NCBI RefSeq assembly: GCF_000721265.1
Contig: NZ_JOFZ01000017.1
Coordinates: 1-64,000 of the forward strand
Direction: 5' to 3'
Source of the DNA: Streptomyces sp. NRRL F-5126
Lineage (GTDB): Bacteria; Actinomycetota; Actinomycetes; Streptomycetales; Streptomycetaceae
Length of the DNA: 64,000 nt
Shown: piece by piece, positions 45,288 through 53,933 of the stretch
Numbering within the stretch: position 1 is the stretch's first letter
Layout of the letters: every line of letters starts with the position of its first letter
Made by a program: the position numbers and the translations under genes
Notes under the pieces: model-generated
Told to the model about the DNA's origin: nothing
Database searches by the model: none
What the model saw: only the letters and a program-made list of their open reading frames with translations

Positions 45288-46448
45288 ATGGCTACCGACA
45301 CGTACGGAACCACCGTCCCCGCGCAGGACGCGGTGCGCGAGGCGCTTGCGACGGTGAACGACCCCGAGATCCACCGGCCGATCACCGATCTCGGCATGGT
45401 CAAATCGGTGGAGATCGCGGACGACGGCGCGGTGGCCGTGGCGGTGTACCTGACGGTCTCCGGATGCCCGCTGCGCGACACCATCACCCGCGAGGTCACC
45501 GAGGCCGTGAGCCGGGTGGACGGCGTCACGTCGGTCTCGGTCGAGCTCGACGTGATGAGCGACGAGCAGCGCCGTGAGCTCGCGGCGTCACTGCGCGGCG
45601 GCCAGGCGGAGCGCGAGGTCCCGTTCGCGCAGCCGGGGTCGCTGACGCGCGTGTACGCGGTCGCCTCGGGCAAGGGCGGCGTCGGCAAATCGTCGGTGAC
45701 GGTGAACCTGGCGGCGGCGATGGCCGCTGACGGCCTCAAGGTCGGCGTCGTCGACGCGGACATCTACGGGCACAGCGTGCCGCGGATGCTCGGCGCGGAG
45801 GGGCGGCCCACGCAGGTCGAGAACATGATCATGCCGCCGTCGGCCAACGGCGTGAAGGTCATCTCCATCGGGATGTTCACGCCGGGCAACGCGCCGGTCG
45901 TGTGGCGCGGCCCCATGCTGCACCGCGCGCTGCAGCAGTTCCTCGCCGACGTGTACTGGGGCGACCTGGACGTGCTGCTGCTCGACCTGCCGCCCGGCAC
46001 GGGCGACATCGCCATCTCGGTGGCGCAGCTCGTGCCGAACGCGGAGATCCTCGTCGTCACGACGCCTCAGCAGGCGGCGGCCGAGGTCGCCGAGCGCGCC
46101 GGGTCGATCGCCGTGCAGACGCACCAGAAGATCGTGGGCGTCGTCGAGAACATGGCGGGGCTGCCGTGCCCGCACTGCGGCGAGATGCTGGACGTGTTCG
46201 GCACGGGCGGCGGCAAGCTGGTCGCCGAGGGGCTCACGCGCACGACGGGCGCCGAGGTGCCGGTGCTGGGCGCGATCCCGATCGACGTGCGGCTGCGGGA
46301 GGGCGGCGACGACGGCAGGCCCGTGGTCCTCACCGACCCGGAGTCCCCGGCGGGTGCGGCGCTGCGCTCCATCGCGGACCGCCTGGGCGAGCGCAAGCGC
46401 GGGCTGTCCGGTCTGTCTCTGGGCATCACGCCGCGCAACAAGTTCTGA
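45288..46448 (+). CDS. mrp: Mrp/NBP35-family Fe-S cluster carrier ATPase
   Basis: 386 residues. An N-terminal MIP18/DUF59 domain (about 1-95: LATVNDPEIHRPITDLGMV, SGCPLRD) precedes the Mrp P-loop ATPase with the deviant Walker A GKGGVGKSSVTVNLA (about 126). DADIYGHSVPRML and LLDLPPGTGD follow, and the cluster-binding CPHC sits near 290. Mrp/ApbC proteins carry and deliver Fe-S clusters in the cytoplasm in an ATP-dependent way. Position matches Rv1229c in mycobacteria. Confidence 0.95.
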   Translation: MATDTYGTTVPAQDAVREALATVNDPEIHRPITDLGMVKSVEIADDGAVAVAVYLTVSGCPLRDTITREVTEAVSRVDGVTSVSVELDVMSDEQRRELAASLRGGQAEREVPFAQPGSLTRVYAVASGKGGVGKSSVTVNLAAAMAADGLKVGVVDADIYGHSVPRMLGAEGRPTQVENMIMPPSANGVKVISIGMFTPGNAPVVWRGPMLHRALQQFLADVYWGDLDVLLLDLPPGTGDIAISVAQLVPNAEILVVTTPQQAAAEVAERAGSIAVQTHQKIVGVVENMAGLPCPHCGEMLDVFGTGGGKLVAEGLTRTTGAEVPVLGAIPIDVRLREGGDDGRPVVLTDPESPAGAALRSIADRLGERKRGLSGLSLGITPRNKF

Positions 46449-46504
46449 CGCGGTGGCGGGCGCGGCCGCGCGCTGGGCCGCGCGAGGCCGTGCCCGGCAG
46501 ACCG

Positions 46505-47287
46505 TCAGACCTGGGCGTCCTCGGCCTCGGCCTGAGCCCGTGCCACGCCCGGGTCAGCGGGCTCGGTCCCGGCCGCGTTCCGGTCCTGGGGCTCGTAGGT
46601 CCTGATGTCCTCGATGCGCGCGAAGCCGAGGCCGTACGCGCTCATGCCGCGCCCGTACGCGCCGAGGTGCACGCCGTGGGTGGATCCCGCGAGCACCCAG
46701 CCGTACTCCGACTCGCGGTAGCGGAAGGGTGTCGGCACGCCGTCGACCGGCAGCGACAGGACGGTCCACTCCGGGCTCTCCAGGTCGTCCGCGAGTTCGA
46801 AGGCGGTCTCCGTCTGCTGGGTCAGCCAGTCGTCGCGCAGGGTGTGGTCGAGCTGGCCCGGCCAGGTGCACGACAGCAGGCCGGAGCCCGCGAGCCACGC
46901 GGCGGAGGACGCGGTCGTCGCGTCCAGCCGGCCCGTGCCGTCCCCGCTGCCCCGTGCGGGGCTCGCCGCGACAGTGATCACGACGACGAAGCGCTGCCTG
47001 TCCTCGCCGCTGTCGTCGCCGCCGGTGGACGCGGCGGCGGGCACCGCTACCGACTCGGGCCTGACCGCGGGCTCTCCGCCGTGCCGCACCGCCCCGTGCT
47101 GCACCGTGCCGTCCGCGGCGGCTACGGCCTGCATGAGGCTGCGCGGTCCCGTGTACGCGGCGTCGAGGCCGTACCAGGGGAAGCCCGCTCTGAGGTACCC
47201 GTCGACGGGTCTCGACGGTTCCAGCGTGTCCCGCTCCTCAGCCTCGTCAGCGACCTGCTGGGTCGCCGCCTGACTGGTCGTCTCCAT
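46505..47287 (-). CDS. Hypothetical protein of the mrp-tatB interval
   Basis: 260 residues from ATG 47287 (METTSQAATQQV). The N-terminus is polar; the core has AGFPWYGLDAAYTGPRSLMQ, RQRFVVVITVAAS, and WLAGSGLLSCTWPGQ. No signal peptide or membrane segment. I do not recognise the family. Length, composition and codon use support a real gene. A 56-base gap separates it from the convergent mrp gene. Confidence 0.7.
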   Translation of the reverse strand: METTSQAATQQVADEAEERDTLEPSRPVDGYLRAGFPWYGLDAAYTGPRSLMQAVAAADGTVQHGAVRHGGEPAVRPESVAVPAAASTGGDDSGEDRQRFVVVITVAASPARGSGDGTGRLDATTASSAAWLAGSGLLSCTWPGQLDHTLRDDWLTQQTETAFELADDLESPEWTVLSLPVDGVPTPFRYRESEYGWVLAGSTHGVHLGAYGRGMSAYGLGFARIEDIRTYEPQDRNAAGTEPADPGVARAQAEAEDAQV

Positions 47288-47390
47288 CGGTCCGGCCCGC
47301 CTCCTCGATCTGCCCTGGGTCCGGGGACTCACACCTGCCGGACAGTTGGAGGATAGCCATCCCGCCCCCGCGGGGCGGGACAGGCGGTGC

Positions 47391-47900
47391 TCAGGTGGCG
47401 TCCGAGTCGAACGGCGGGTGGTCGCCGCCGTCCGGCTCCTCACGCTTTTTGAGCAGGTCGGGGGTGGTGGAGGCGGCCGCGGAGCCGTTGGCGGAGGCGA
47501 TCGGCGCGGCCGCGGCAGCCGTGTCGCGGCCGTGCACGGCGTCCGCTACCTCGGCCATCTCCTTCTTCATCTCGGAGACGCCGAAGTCCTTCTTCATGTC
47601 GGCGACATCGGAGATCTCCTTGCGCAGGTCGAGGCTGCTGCGGATCTCCTTGAAGTCGTCGTTCTCCAGGATCTGCTTGCGCACGAACGTCTTCGGGTTG
47701 AGGTCCTCGAACTCGAAGTCCTTGAACTCGGGGCCCAGCTCCGACCTGATGTCCTCTTTCGCGTTCTCCGAGAACTCGCGGACCTTGCGGATGAGCCGCG
47801 CGCCGTCCTGGATGACCTTCGGCAGCTTGTCGGGACCGAAAACGATCACGGCGAGGATCACGAGAGCGAGGATCTCCAGTGGGCCAATGTCGTTGAACAC
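47391..47900 (-). CDS. tatB: Sec-independent (Tat) translocase subunit TatB
   Basis: 169 residues from GTG 47900 (AAGGAG upstream). A single N-terminal membrane helix (IGPLEILALVILAVIVFGP) is followed by the conserved PDKLPKVIQDGARLIRKVREF amphipathic helix, split here as PDKLPKVIQ and ARLIRKVREF, then a long charged coiled-coil-like region and an Ala-rich tail. TatB binds twin-arginine signal peptides together with TatC. Same-strand neighbour of the anti-sigma/SigE genes, as in other actinobacteria. Confidence 0.93.
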   Translation of the reverse strand: MFNDIGPLEILALVILAVIVFGPDKLPKVIQDGARLIRKVREFSENAKEDIRSELGPEFKDFEFEDLNPKTFVRKQILENDDFKEIRSSLDLRKEISDVADMKKDFGVSEMKKEMAEVADAVHGRDTAAAAAPIASANGSAAASTTPDLLKKREEPDGGDHPPFDSDAT

Positions 47901-48029
47901 CTAGCAGCTCCTTGTGCTCTCCGTGCCGGCGGGAACGGGTCGGTCCGTCCTGGTCCGCGGTGGGGTCAAGGTCCGGGCCGTTACACGGTACCCGCACCCA
48001 CCGTCCCGGCGGTACCCTCCCCGGCGCGG

Positions 48030-48974
48030 TCAGCCGGACCCGGACAGCGGGCCCGGCCCACCCGAAAGGCCGATCGGGGCCATGGAGCCGTTCATCGTCC
48101 GCAGGGCGCCGGCGGCGGCCGCGAGGGGGGCCGGCGGGGCGCTGTTGACCGCGTCGGCGGGGAACGCGGGCGTACCGAAGGCGAGGCTCGGGACGGACGG
48201 CGCGGCGTAAGGCAGCGACGCGAAGGACGGGGCCGCGAACGTACGCGACGACAGCGCGGCGTGCACCGGCAGGTTCCGCGCCTGGAGCGTGCCCGGGGCG
48301 GCCGCGGACCGCGCCGACGTACCGGCACCGGGCAGCTGTCCGCCGCCGAAGCCCTGGCGGCGGCCGGCCTCGGCGGCCGTGGACGATCCGGCCACGCGCA
48401 GCGGGACGACGTTGTTGCGGGCCGCCGCGCCGGGGCCCGACGCGGCGGGGAGCGACCCGCCGAGCGCGATCGCCGCGAGGGAGACGGCACCGGCTGCCGC
48501 GAACGCGAACCGGCGCGCACGCCAGGGCGAGCGCTCCGACTCCCGCTTGCCGACCTCGTGGATCGGGAAGACCGAGGCGCCGTGCGCGCCGGCGTACCGG
48601 AAGGTGTCCATGTGCGGGCCGTGGCCGTCGGGGGCGTCGAACACGCCGTGGCCGAACGAGTCATGCCCGCCGTCGCCGAGGAGTCCGCGGCCGAAGGGGC
48701 CGCGCTTGTCGTCGTCGTCACGCGAGGACGTGCATCCGCCGCCCGGCAGGCTCTGCAGCCGCGCGAGCAGCCCCGCGGACGGGGGCGGCGGCGCCACCTC
48801 GGCGAAGACGCTCTTCAGCCTGCGCTGGCAGTCCGCCTCGGTCTTGCAACGGGCGCACGTCGCCAGGTGCGCGAGTACGCGCTCGCGCTCGTCGTGGTCG
48901 AGCTCACCGTCCACAAGGGCGGCAAGCCGGTCCCCCAGGTGGTGTTCCGAGGGGGTCGGGCCCAAGGCGCTCAC
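48030..48974 (-). CDS. Zinc-binding anti-sigma factor with transmembrane segment
   Basis: 314 residues from GTG 48974. The start overlaps the sigma factor stop (GTGA), so the two are translated together in balanced amounts. The N-terminal ZAS domain has HLATCARC (HxxxCxxC) at about 35-42. A membrane helix ([18 protein letters not shown]) lies at about 155-172, followed by an extracytoplasmic Ala/Pro/Ser-rich tail of ~140 residues. It should hold the SigE-like factor inactive at the membrane until envelope stress. The HtrA-type protease gene normally found between this gene and tatB in mycobacteria is absent: only 129 bases separate the two. Confidence 0.87.
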   Translation of the reverse strand: MSALGPTPSEHHLGDRLAALVDGELDHDERERVLAHLATCARCKTEADCQRRLKSVFAEVAPPPPSAGLLARLQSLPGGGCTSSRDDDDKRGPFGRGLLGDGGHDSFGHGVFDAPDGHGPHMDTFRYAGAHGASVFPIHEVGKRESERSPWRARRFAFAAAGAVSLAAIALGGSLPAASGPGAAARNNVVPLRVAGSSTAAEAGRRQGFGGGQLPGAGTSARSAAAPGTLQARNLPVHAALSSRTFAAPSFASLPYAAPSVPSLAFGTPAFPADAVNSAPPAPLAAAAGALRTMNGSMAPIGLSGGPGPLSGSG

Positions 48975-49744
48975 GCCGTTCCGCCCTCCCCGGCCACGCT
49001 GACGCCTGCCACCCCCACGAAGGAGCGGTGCTCGGCGCGTGCTTCGGGGGAACGGTGCTTGAGTGCCTTGCGCAGGTGCGAGCGGCCGCGGTGGATCCTG
49101 CTGCGTACCGTGCCGAGCTTCACGCCGAGCGTGGCCGCGATCTCCTCGTACGAGAGCCCCTCGATGTCGCAGAGCACGACCGCCGCGCGGAACTCGGGCG
49201 CGAGCGTGTCGAGCGCCTGCTGCACGTCCGCGTCGAAGTGCGTGTCGTGGAAGGCCTGCTGCGGGGACGGCTCGCGGCTCGCGAGACGCTCGGCCGCGTC
49301 GTCGCCGAGCGCGTCGAAGCGGATGCGCTGCTTGCGGCGGACCATGTCGAGGAAGAGGTTGGTCGTGATGCGGTGGAGCCAGCCCTCGAACGTGCCGGGC
49401 GTGTACGTGGACAGCGAGCGGAAGACGCGGACGAAGACCTCCTGGGTCAGGTCCTCCGCGTCGTGCTGGTTGCCCGTGAGGCGGTAGGCGAGGCGGTAGA
49501 CGCGTCCGCTGTGCGTGCTGACGATCTCCTCCCAGCTGGGAGGCGTCCACGCCTGCGACTCCGCATCCGATGCGAAGGTCGCGGTGACCGCGGAGTCGGT
49601 GGAGCGGGAACGGTCAGCAGTGTCGGTCACGGATTTCGGCTCACCTGCCGACCCGAGGAAGCGCCGAAGCACTCCCGTCCGATCCACAGTCGCGGCCGCA
49701 CCTCCCCTGTCGGCTCTGGTGGTGTCCAGTAGAGCCCCTACCAT
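48971..49744 (-). CDS. sigE: ECF RNA polymerase sigma factor, SigE type
   Basis: 257 residues from ATG 49744 (GAGG five bases upstream); GTG 49750 is possible. Region 2 has [21 protein letters not shown], split here as [17 protein letters not shown], then [17 protein letters not shown] and [19 protein letters not shown]. Region 4 has [20 protein letters not shown] and [17 protein letters not shown] ~60-residue N-terminal extension precedes region 2, as in mycobacterial SigE, where alternative starts are used. It controls envelope-stress genes. A matching SigE-type promoter lies upstream at 49831-49858, which implies positive autoregulation. Confidence 0.92.
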   Translation of the reverse strand: MVGALLDTTRADRGGAAATVDRTGVLRRFLGSAGEPKSVTDTADRSRSTDSAVTATFASDAESQAWTPPSWEEIVSTHSGRVYRLAYRLTGNQHDAEDLTQEVFVRVFRSLSTYTPGTFEGWLHRITTNLFLDMVRRKQRIRFDALGDDAAERLASREPSPQQAFHDTHFDADVQQALDTLAPEFRAAVVLCDIEGLSYEEIAATLGVKLGTVRSRIHRGRSHLRKALKHRSPEARAEHRSFVGVAGVSVAGEGGTA

Positions 49745-49830
49745 AACCACCTCGCCCGTCAGCTCCGGATAAGAATCTTTACGCGAATTTGGATCCGGGC
49801 CGATTCCCCCGTCGTGCCCTTACCCCCGCT

Positions 49831-49858
49831 CAACGTCCGGTGCCATCGGCGGGTTCCC
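49831..49858 (-). promoter_or_regulatory. Putative SigE-type ECF promoter upstream of sigE
   Basis: On the minus strand GGGAACC (49858-49852) is followed after exactly 16 bases by CGTTG (49835-49831). This matches the GGAAC / CGTT pattern of SigE-type and related ECF promoters. It lies about 87 bases before the sigE start and points towards it. Confidence 0.6.
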
Positions 49859-49913
49859 GCCCCCAGCGGATACAGTCACGGTTGCGCCGACACCGGGGGA
49901 CAAGGAGAGGGTC

Positions 49914-50561
49914 ATTACCGCCAACCGGCAGACGAGCTGGGCGTTCGCCGACGCCTTTGTCGCCGAGGACGATCCACTTCGCTGGGCCCGCGAGCGGGCC
50001 AGGGAGAGTGGGCTCCGCTCGGTGTCGCCAGGCACCGGCGCCGCGCTGCGGCTGCTCGCCGCCGCGGCGGACGCGAAGGCCGTCGCCGAGATCGGCACGG
50101 GCACCGGCGTATCCGGCATCCACCTGCTGCGGGGCATGCGCCCCGACGGCGTGCTGACCACCGTGGACGTGGAACCCGAGCGGCAGCAGTTCGCCCGGCA
50201 GGCGTTCCGTGCCGCGGGCTTCACGGGCAACAGGGCACGCTTCATCCCCGGCCATGCGCTCGACGTGCTGCCGAGGCTCGCCGACGGCGGCTACGACATC
50301 GTCTTCTGCGACGGCGACCGGCTGGAGTCCCTGGAGTACCTGGCTGAATCGTTGCGCCTGCTGCGACCTGGAGGTCTCGTGTGCTTCGAGGGCGTCTTCG
50401 CCTCGGGCCGCACGGTCGACTCGGCGGTCCAGCCCACCGAGGTGCTCAGAGTGAGGGAGCTGCTGAGGGCGGTGCGGGAGAGCGACGAGCTGCTGCCTTC
50501 GCTGCTACCCGTGGGCGACGGCCTGCTGTGCGCCGTGCGCAGGGGCCCTTCGGGGGGCTGA
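49914..50561 (+). CDS. SAM-dependent O-methyltransferase, probable ATT start
   Basis: 215 residues if begun at ATT 49914. Upstream the frame is open to TAA 49770 with no ATG, GTG, TTG or CTG. The first conventional start is GTG 50022, which would discard 36 residues that look coded and conserved (TANRQTSWAFADAFVAEDDP). ATT 49914 has AAGGAGAGG at ideal spacing. The class I methyltransferase fold follows: EIGTGTGVSGIHLL (SAM loop), TTVDVEPER, VFCDGDRLESLEYL, LLRPGGLVCFEGVF. This is a CCoAOMT-like family; position matches Rv1220c, divergent from sigE. Confidence 0.87.
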   Translation: MTANRQTSWAFADAFVAEDDPLRWARERARESGLRSVSPGTGAALRLLAAAADAKAVAEIGTGTGVSGIHLLRGMRPDGVLTTVDVEPERQQFARQAFRAAGFTGNRARFIPGHALDVLPRLADGGYDIVFCDGDRLESLEYLAESLRLLRPGGLVCFEGVFASGRTVDSAVQPTEVLRVRELLRAVRESDELLPSLLPVGDGLLCAVRRGPSGG

Positions 50562-50603
50562 GGGAGGGCCGTCAGCGGGGCGTGTACCGGTCCGGGCGCA
50601 GTA

Positions 50604-50642
50604 CTGCCCCGGTACGGACCGCGTTCGTCCGTACCGGGGCAG
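50604..50642. terminator. Strong bidirectional terminator hairpin
   Basis: A perfect 16-bp stem (CTGCCCCGGTACGGAC and complement) with a seven-base loop, between the convergent methyltransferase and DUF3117 genes. Confidence 0.9.
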
Positions 50643-50708
50643 CGACGGTTTCCGTCGGGGTGACCCCCGGGGCGAAGGCTGGAGGGACGGTGGCGATGGC
50701 CGTCCTAC

Positions 50709-50876
50709 TCAGCCGACGACCTTCTTCAGCGCGTCGCCGAGAGCGTCCGCCTCGTCCGGGGTCAGCTCGACCACAAGCCGACCACCGCCTTCGAGCGGAA
50801 CCCGCATGACGATGCCCCGCCCCTCCTTGGTCACCTCGAGCGGGCCGTCGCCCGTCCGCGGCTTCATGGCCGCCAT
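50709..50876 (-). CDS. DUF3117 family small protein
   Basis: 55 residues from ATG 50876, with GGAAGGGG upstream. The sequence MAAMKPRTGDGPLEVTKEGR and its ending DEADALGDALKKVVG are the almost invariant DUF3117 family (Rv1211 in mycobacteria). Cytoplasmic; function unknown. The 280 bases between it and the divergent enoyl-CoA hydratase hold promoters but no other gene. Confidence 0.93.
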   Translation of the reverse strand: MAAMKPRTGDGPLEVTKEGRGIVMRVPLEGGGRLVVELTPDEADALGDALKKVVG

Positions 50877-51156
50877 GCTCGTTCCCCTTCCTGAAACCAG
50901 CTCGTCGCAGCCGGCGGCCCCGTGGCAGGCGCTGTGACACCGGCATCGAACACAATGCTTCCTGCGCATTATCCCGCATCGCACGACCCGATGACCAACA
51001 TCGGACGGCATCGCTTGCGCAACGCGTTCGCGCAAAACCCCCCAATTCGGCGATCTGCCTGCGATACTTCGCCGCCCTGGCACACCACCGCGCCCCCGCG
51101 GTCCGTCATGCTGGTGCCCGCACGAGGGAAGACGAGCCCACGAAAGGACCCGGAAC

Positions 51157-51960
51157 ATGGCGGACACGGTGCTGTACGAGGTGCGCGACGGCCTCGCGAC
51201 GATCACCCTCAACCGTCCTGAGGCGATGAACGCTCTGGACGTGGCGACGAAGGTGGCGCTCAGGGACTCGCTGCGGGAGGCGGCCGACGACACCGCCGTG
51301 CGGGCCGTGCTGCTGACCGCCGCGGGCGACCGCGCCTTCTGCGTGGGCCAGGACCTCAAGGAGCACGTCGCGCTGCTCGCCGAGGCCAAGGCGGCGGGGT
51401 CCACCGACACCATGCGCACGGTGCGCGAGCACTACAACCCCATCGCGCGTGCCATCACGGCCATGCCGAAGCCGGTGGTGGCGGGCGTGAACGGCGTGGC
51501 CGCCGGTGCGGGCATGGGGTTCGCGCTGGCCGCCGACTACCGGGTCGTCGCGGAGACCGCGAGCTTCAACACCTCGTTCGCGGGGGTCGCGCTGTCCGCC
51601 GACTCCGGCCTGTCCTGGACGCTGCCGCGCATGATCGGCCAGGGCCGCGCCGCCGACCTGCTGCTCTTCCCGCGGACCGTGCGGGCGCAGGAGGCGTATG
51701 AGCTCGGCATGGTCAACCGCCTCGTGCCGGCGGCCGACCTGGCGGGCGAGGCCGCGGCCGTGGCCCGCGCGCTGGCGGAGGGGCCGACCGTGGCGTACGC
51801 GGCGATCAAGGAGTCGCTCGCGTACGGCACCGACCACTCGCTGGACGAGGCGCTGGAGAAGGAGGACGAGGGGCAGTCGAGGGCGGGCTCGTCCGAGGAC
51901 CACGGGCTGGCCGTCGAGGCGTTCCTGGCGAAGGAGAAGCCGCGCTACCTGGGCCGCTGA
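51157..51960 (+). CDS. Enoyl-CoA hydratase/isomerase family protein
   Basis: 267 residues, crotonase fold. Features: ITLNRPEAMNALD near the start, oxyanion-hole segment RAFCVGQDLKEH, second oxyanion loop GVNGVAAGAGMGFALAADYR, then SADSGLSWTLPRMIG and a C-terminal helix region (AYAAIKESLAYG, EAFLAKEKPRY). The Asp in the second block and a lack of the second catalytic Glu fit PaaG/isomerase-like members rather than a classic FadB hydratase. It probably acts in fatty-acid or phenylacetate-type CoA ester breakdown; the substrate is not determined. Confidence 0.9.
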   Translation: MADTVLYEVRDGLATITLNRPEAMNALDVATKVALRDSLREAADDTAVRAVLLTAAGDRAFCVGQDLKEHVALLAEAKAAGSTDTMRTVREHYNPIARAITAMPKPVVAGVNGVAAGAGMGFALAADYRVVAETASFNTSFAGVALSADSGLSWTLPRMIGQGRAADLLLFPRTVRAQEAYELGMVNRLVPAADLAGEAAAVARALAEGPTVAYAAIKESLAYGTDHSLDEALEKEDEGQSRAGSSEDHGLAVEAFLAKEKPRYLGR

Positions 51961-51984
51961 GCCCTTCGCCACATCACCGTCGGG

Positions 51985-52584
51985 TCACCGCGGGGCGGTG
52001 ACGTCCGAGAAGGCGCAGGCCGCCAGGTGGTCGTTGACCAGGCCGCACGCCTGCATCAGCGCGTAGGCGGTCGTGGGCCCCACGAAGCGGATGCCGCGCT
52101 TCTTCAGCGCCTTGGACAGCGCCGTGGACTCGGCCGTCACGGCCGGGACGTCCGCCGTCGTCACCGGCAGCGGGCGCCCGGCCGGGTCCTGCGCATAGGA
52201 CCAGATGAGCTCGGTGAGCTCGCCCGGCTGCCACGCGGCGAGCGTCTTCGCGTTGGCCATCGTGGCGTCGACCTTGAGGCGGTTGCGGATGATGCCGGGA
52301 TCGGCGAGCAGCCGCTCGCGGTCCTGCTCCGTGAACGCGGCGACCCGCGCGATCCCGAATCCGGCGAAGGCCGCGCGGAAGGTCTCGCGGCGGCGCAGGA
52401 TCGTGATCCAGGACAGGCCGGACTGGAACGCCTCAAGGCTGAGCCGCTCGAACAGCGCGTCGTCGCCGCGGACCGGGCGGCCCCACTCGGTGTCGTGGTA
52501 CGCCACGTAGTCCTCGGCGGACAGGCCCCAGGGGCAGCGCGGGAGCCCGTCGGGGCCGGCCGCGGCGGGGGAACCCGCGCTCAT
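51985..52584 (-). CDS. tag: DNA-3-methyladenine glycosylase I
   Basis: 199 residues from ATG 52584, overlapping the upstream stop (ATGA). Tag family throughout: RCPWGLSAEDYVAYHDTEWG, then DDALFERLSLEAFQSGLSW, RRRETFRAAFAGF and RLKVDATMANAKTL. The zinc-snap Cys/His residues are present (C at 17, H near 31, and the C-terminal HLAACAF). It excises 3-methyladenine from alkylated DNA. Translationally coupled to the DivIVA-like gene, an arrangement conserved in mycobacteria (Rv1209-Rv1210). Confidence 0.93.
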   Translation of the reverse strand: MSAGSPAAAGPDGLPRCPWGLSAEDYVAYHDTEWGRPVRGDDALFERLSLEAFQSGLSWITILRRRETFRAAFAGFGIARVAAFTEQDRERLLADPGIIRNRLKVDATMANAKTLAAWQPGELTELIWSYAQDPAGRPLPVTTADVPAVTAESTALSKALKKRGIRFVGPTTAYALMQACGLVNDHLAACAFSDVTAPR

Positions 52585-53159
52585 CGGCCGCCCCCCTCCT
52601 GCTCCTGCCCGTGACCGGGCTCCTGGCCCGGCTGGTAGCCGGGCGGGGACCACGGCGGCGGGTCCTGCCGGTGGCCGGGCCACGCCTCCTGCGCGCCGTA
52701 GCCCTGCGCCCCGTAGCCCCGTGCGTCGTACCCCTGCGTGCCGTAGCCCGGCGTGCCGTAGCCCGGCGTGCCCTGGCCGCCCTGGACCGCGTGACCGCCC
52801 TGGCCGGGGCCGCCGGGGCCTGCGGCTGCCCCCGGGTGCGCGCCGGGCCCCGCGGCCGCGCCCGCGCGCGCCCCGGCGAGGCCGGCCTCAAGCTCGGCGA
52901 TGCGCGCGTCGCGCTCGGCGAGCTCGGCGCCGAGGCGGCTGAGCACGTCGTCGACGTCGGCCATGCGGTAGCCGCGGACGGCGACGGGCAGCCGCACCGC
53001 GTCGATGTCGGCGCGGCTGACCGGGCGCGTCTCGGGCAGCGGGTCGATCAGGCGCTGCGGCGCGGTCTCCGGCAGGACGGTGCGGTCGCCCCCGCCCACG
53101 ACGGCCATCGTGACCGCGGCGACCACCACGACCATCGCGATGAGCAAGAACCAGAACAC
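52581..53159 (-). CDS. DivIVA-domain membrane protein
   Basis: 192 residues. A single N-terminal membrane helix (MFWFLLIAMVVVVAAVTMAVV) precedes a DivIVA-type motif: RLPVAVRGYRMADVDDVLSRL, split here as VRGYRMADVDDVLSRL, followed by a short coiled coil (GAELAERDARIAELEA). The C-terminal half is Gly/Pro/Gln-rich with repeats of GYG(T/A)QGY. The motif resembles the Wag31/DivIVA N-terminal dimerisation domain, so it may locate to curved membrane or the growing pole. Coupled to tag. Confidence 0.85.
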   Translation of the reverse strand: MFWFLLIAMVVVVAAVTMAVVGGGDRTVLPETAPQRLIDPLPETRPVSRADIDAVRLPVAVRGYRMADVDDVLSRLGAELAERDARIAELEAGLAGARAGAAAGPGAHPGAAAGPGGPGQGGHAVQGGQGTPGYGTPGYGTQGYDARGYGAQGYGAQEAWPGHRQDPPPWSPPGYQPGQEPGHGQEQEGGGR

Positions 53160-53933
53160 GCGCTTCTCCCCGGTGCCGAAGCCGAACTACGTCAGACCGA
53201 TCGTGCCACGCCCCACTGACACCGCCGACGCGCCCGGCCCCTATCGGCCCGCGCATGGGGCTCGCCCCAGGGATTGGCCAGGACCGGGCTGCCGCATACG
53301 GCGGAGCGAGCGAGGCTCCGTGGGTGACGGCTTCCACCTCGCTCGGCGGACCGGACCGCCGTACCGGGGGACGGCCGCATCCCTGGGGCCCCACACCCCG
53401 CAGAGGCCTGGCCGCCCGGCCGGACGCACGCGTGCGACGCATGCACGAGACCGCCGGGGCCCGGAGCCGGTCTCCGGGGGCAGCAGGCACGGGCGCGGAC
53501 ACCGGTGCGTACGAAGGCGGCCGGGCGGGTCAGGCTCCGCTGCCGGACGGTATGGCCGGGCGGCCCTGCACGGCGCCGGGGCGGGCCGCCGGTCACCGGT
53601 GGGTGCCGAGCGGGGCTCGCCCCAGGCGTTGGCCGGGACCGGGCCGGGCGCATGGCGTGTGCCTGCGGTGGCCGCGTCCTGGGAGCACCGCTCCCCGCTG
53701 GGACCTGGCGGCCCGGGCCGGGCGCACGCGTGCGGCCGGCACGAGACGGCGGGGGCCGACAGTCGCTGGACGGGCCCGCGTCCATTGCGGGTGCCGCGGG
53801 CCCACCGCACCCCGTCAGGCGCTGGACGGCCCGCGTCCGTCGCAGATGTCGCCGGCCGTCGCGCCGGCAGGGCCCGGCCGCCGGGACAGCCGCACGCGTG
53901 CGGCACGTGCACGGGAGTGCGGGCTCCGGCGCG
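53160..53933. repeat. 774-base gene-free region with degenerate direct repeats
   Basis: No credible gene was found. Two copies of a block opening GGGGCTCGCCCCAGG, then TTGGCC and GGACCGGGC, start at about 53257 and 53612. Three copies of a CGCACGCGTGCG element lie near 53425, 53722 and 53890 with related flanks. A block with CTGGACGG and CCCGCGTCC recurs at 53766 and 53822. Open frames cross both strands but have no ribosome binding site and low-complexity products. The promoter of the DivIVA-like gene should lie at its left end. Confidence 0.7.
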
